A stretch of DNA of 41,625 nucleotides from contig JAHEFF010000016.1 of the NCBI GenBank assembly GCA_024640315.1, positions 1 to 41,625 on the forward strand, in the 5' to 3' direction. The translations under genes and the position numbers were made by a program. How positions within the stretch are numbered: position 1 is the first letter of the stretch; every line of letters starts with the position of its first letter. A model generated the notes under the pieces. The model ran no database searches, was not told the DNA's origin, and was given only the letters and a program-made list of their open reading frames with translations. The DNA comes from Woeseiaceae bacterium. GTDB taxonomy: Bacteria > Pseudomonadota > Gammaproteobacteria > Steroidobacterales > Woeseiaceae. Of the stretch, positions 41,064 to 41,625 are shown piece by piece.

Positions 41064-41191
41064 TTTTCTGCGCCGGTTCCGGCGCGATAAATTGGCAGCC
41101 TGAATACCTGCTGGGCGGAAGAAGCGGACCACTGTAAACTCCATGCTTCAACCGCAGCCCCCCGCTGTTGGTGCAACAAAAGGTGTTCAAA

Positions 41192-41625
41192 GTGTCATCA
41201 GTCTTTTACCGGGATCCAGGTTCTACATACCCTACCGCCACGCGTGCCGAAGGCATGTATATCTATGACGATGCCGGTCGCCAATACCTCGATATGTCCG
41301 GCGGCGCGGCGGTGTCGTGCATGGGCCACGGACATCCCGATGTCGTGAAAGCGGTGCAGGAACAAGCGGGTAAACTCTCATTCGCACACACGGCGTTCTT
41401 TACTAATCAGCCACAGGAAGAGCTGGCATCGCGACTGGCGGCACGCTTCAGCGAAAAGGATGCCAAGGTATGGTTTACCTCCGGCGGCTCCGAATCCAAT
41501 GAGTCTGCGTTAAAGATTGCCTGGCAGTACTGGCAGGCGAAAGGTCACCCTGACAAGACGATCATTATCAGCCGCCAGTTCAGTTACCACGGTGGAACGC
41601 TTGGAGCGACCTCGATCAGTGGCAG
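41192..41625 (+). CDS. Class III aminotransferase (3' end missing)
   Basis: N-terminal 144 residues of a fold-type I class III (omega) aminotransferase; the frame is still open at the window edge. Visible landmarks are GMYIYDDAGRQYLDMSGG, SCMGHGHPDVVKAV, FTNQPQEELASRLA and WFTSGGSESNESALKIAWQY, the last being the PLP phosphate-binding block, then SRQFSYHGGT. The PLP lysine lies beyond the end. GTG at 41192 has AAGG about 8 bp upstream and is preferred to the GTG at 41183. The substrate cannot be assigned; omega-amino acids or diamines are usual. Confidence 0.9.
   Translation, partial: MSSVFYRDPGSTYPTATRAEGMYIYDDAGRQYLDMSGGAAVSCMGHGHPDVVKAVQEQAGKLSFAHTAFFTNQPQEELASRLAARFSEKDAKVWFTSGGSESNESALKIAWQYWQAKGHPDKTIIISRQFSYHGGTLGATSISG

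Noticed and set aside
1..41625. Phage, transposon, CRISPR or defence island
   Set aside because: No integrase, transposase, terminal repeats, spaced repeats or nuclease/helicase genes were seen on either strand.

Overview
The window looks like chromosomal DNA of a heterotrophic, probably marine, Gammaproteobacterium. This is inferred from a 1118-residue TonB-dependent receptor, many exported peptidases, Tat-exported enzymes, c-type cytochromes and a sigma-54 two-component system. A Woeseiaceae-like lineage would fit, but no rRNA or other marker gene is present to settle it. No phage, insertion sequence, CRISPR array, tRNA or rRNA was seen. Both ends cut through aminotransferase genes.

Layout. 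1-590: end of a class I/II aminotransferase. 668-5084 (minus): an HlyD adaptor / ABC ATPase / FtsX-type permease efflux operon. 5258-9421 (plus): a divergent sigma-54 response regulator, its histidine kinase and two exported proteins of unknown role. The gap between these units holds a near-perfect sigma-54 promoter and a 10+10 bp dyad, so the regulator probably drives the efflux operon. 9437-14753: a Tat-exported HisC-like aminotransferase, AlaX, DapF, a NhaC-family transporter and a 2-oxoglutarate oxygenase. 14754-15365: a non-coding stretch containing a decayed gene. 15366-17271: three c-type cytochromes. 17407-21950: a DUF481 outer-membrane protein, gamma-glutamyltransferase, a second NhaC-family transporter and a GFA-family protein.

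22026-27348 is a tightly packed operon: M28 peptidase, NCS1 permease, HyuA-like hydantoinase and DUF917 protein. A terminator and a sigma-70-like promoter separate it from the large TonB-dependent receptor (27685-31041). 31094-38668 carries a Tat-exported FAD oxidoreductase, an S9 peptidase, an exported amidohydrolase, an exported M20 carbamoylase-like hydrolase and a third NhaC-family transporter. The window ends with an AI-2E-family protein, a MarR regulator divergent from a small very acidic protein, a second small protein and the start of a class III aminotransferase.

How it fits together. Most genes suit outer-membrane capture and periplasmic breakdown of peptides, glutathione-like compounds and cyclic amides (S9, M28, GGT, amidohydrolase, carbamoylase). 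Uptake would then use NCS1 and NhaC-superfamily carriers, followed by amino-acid transformation. The clearest regulatory structures are the sigma-54 promoter plus dyad at 5133-5237 and the mirror-image divergent promoters with two MarR-type operators at 40327-40368.
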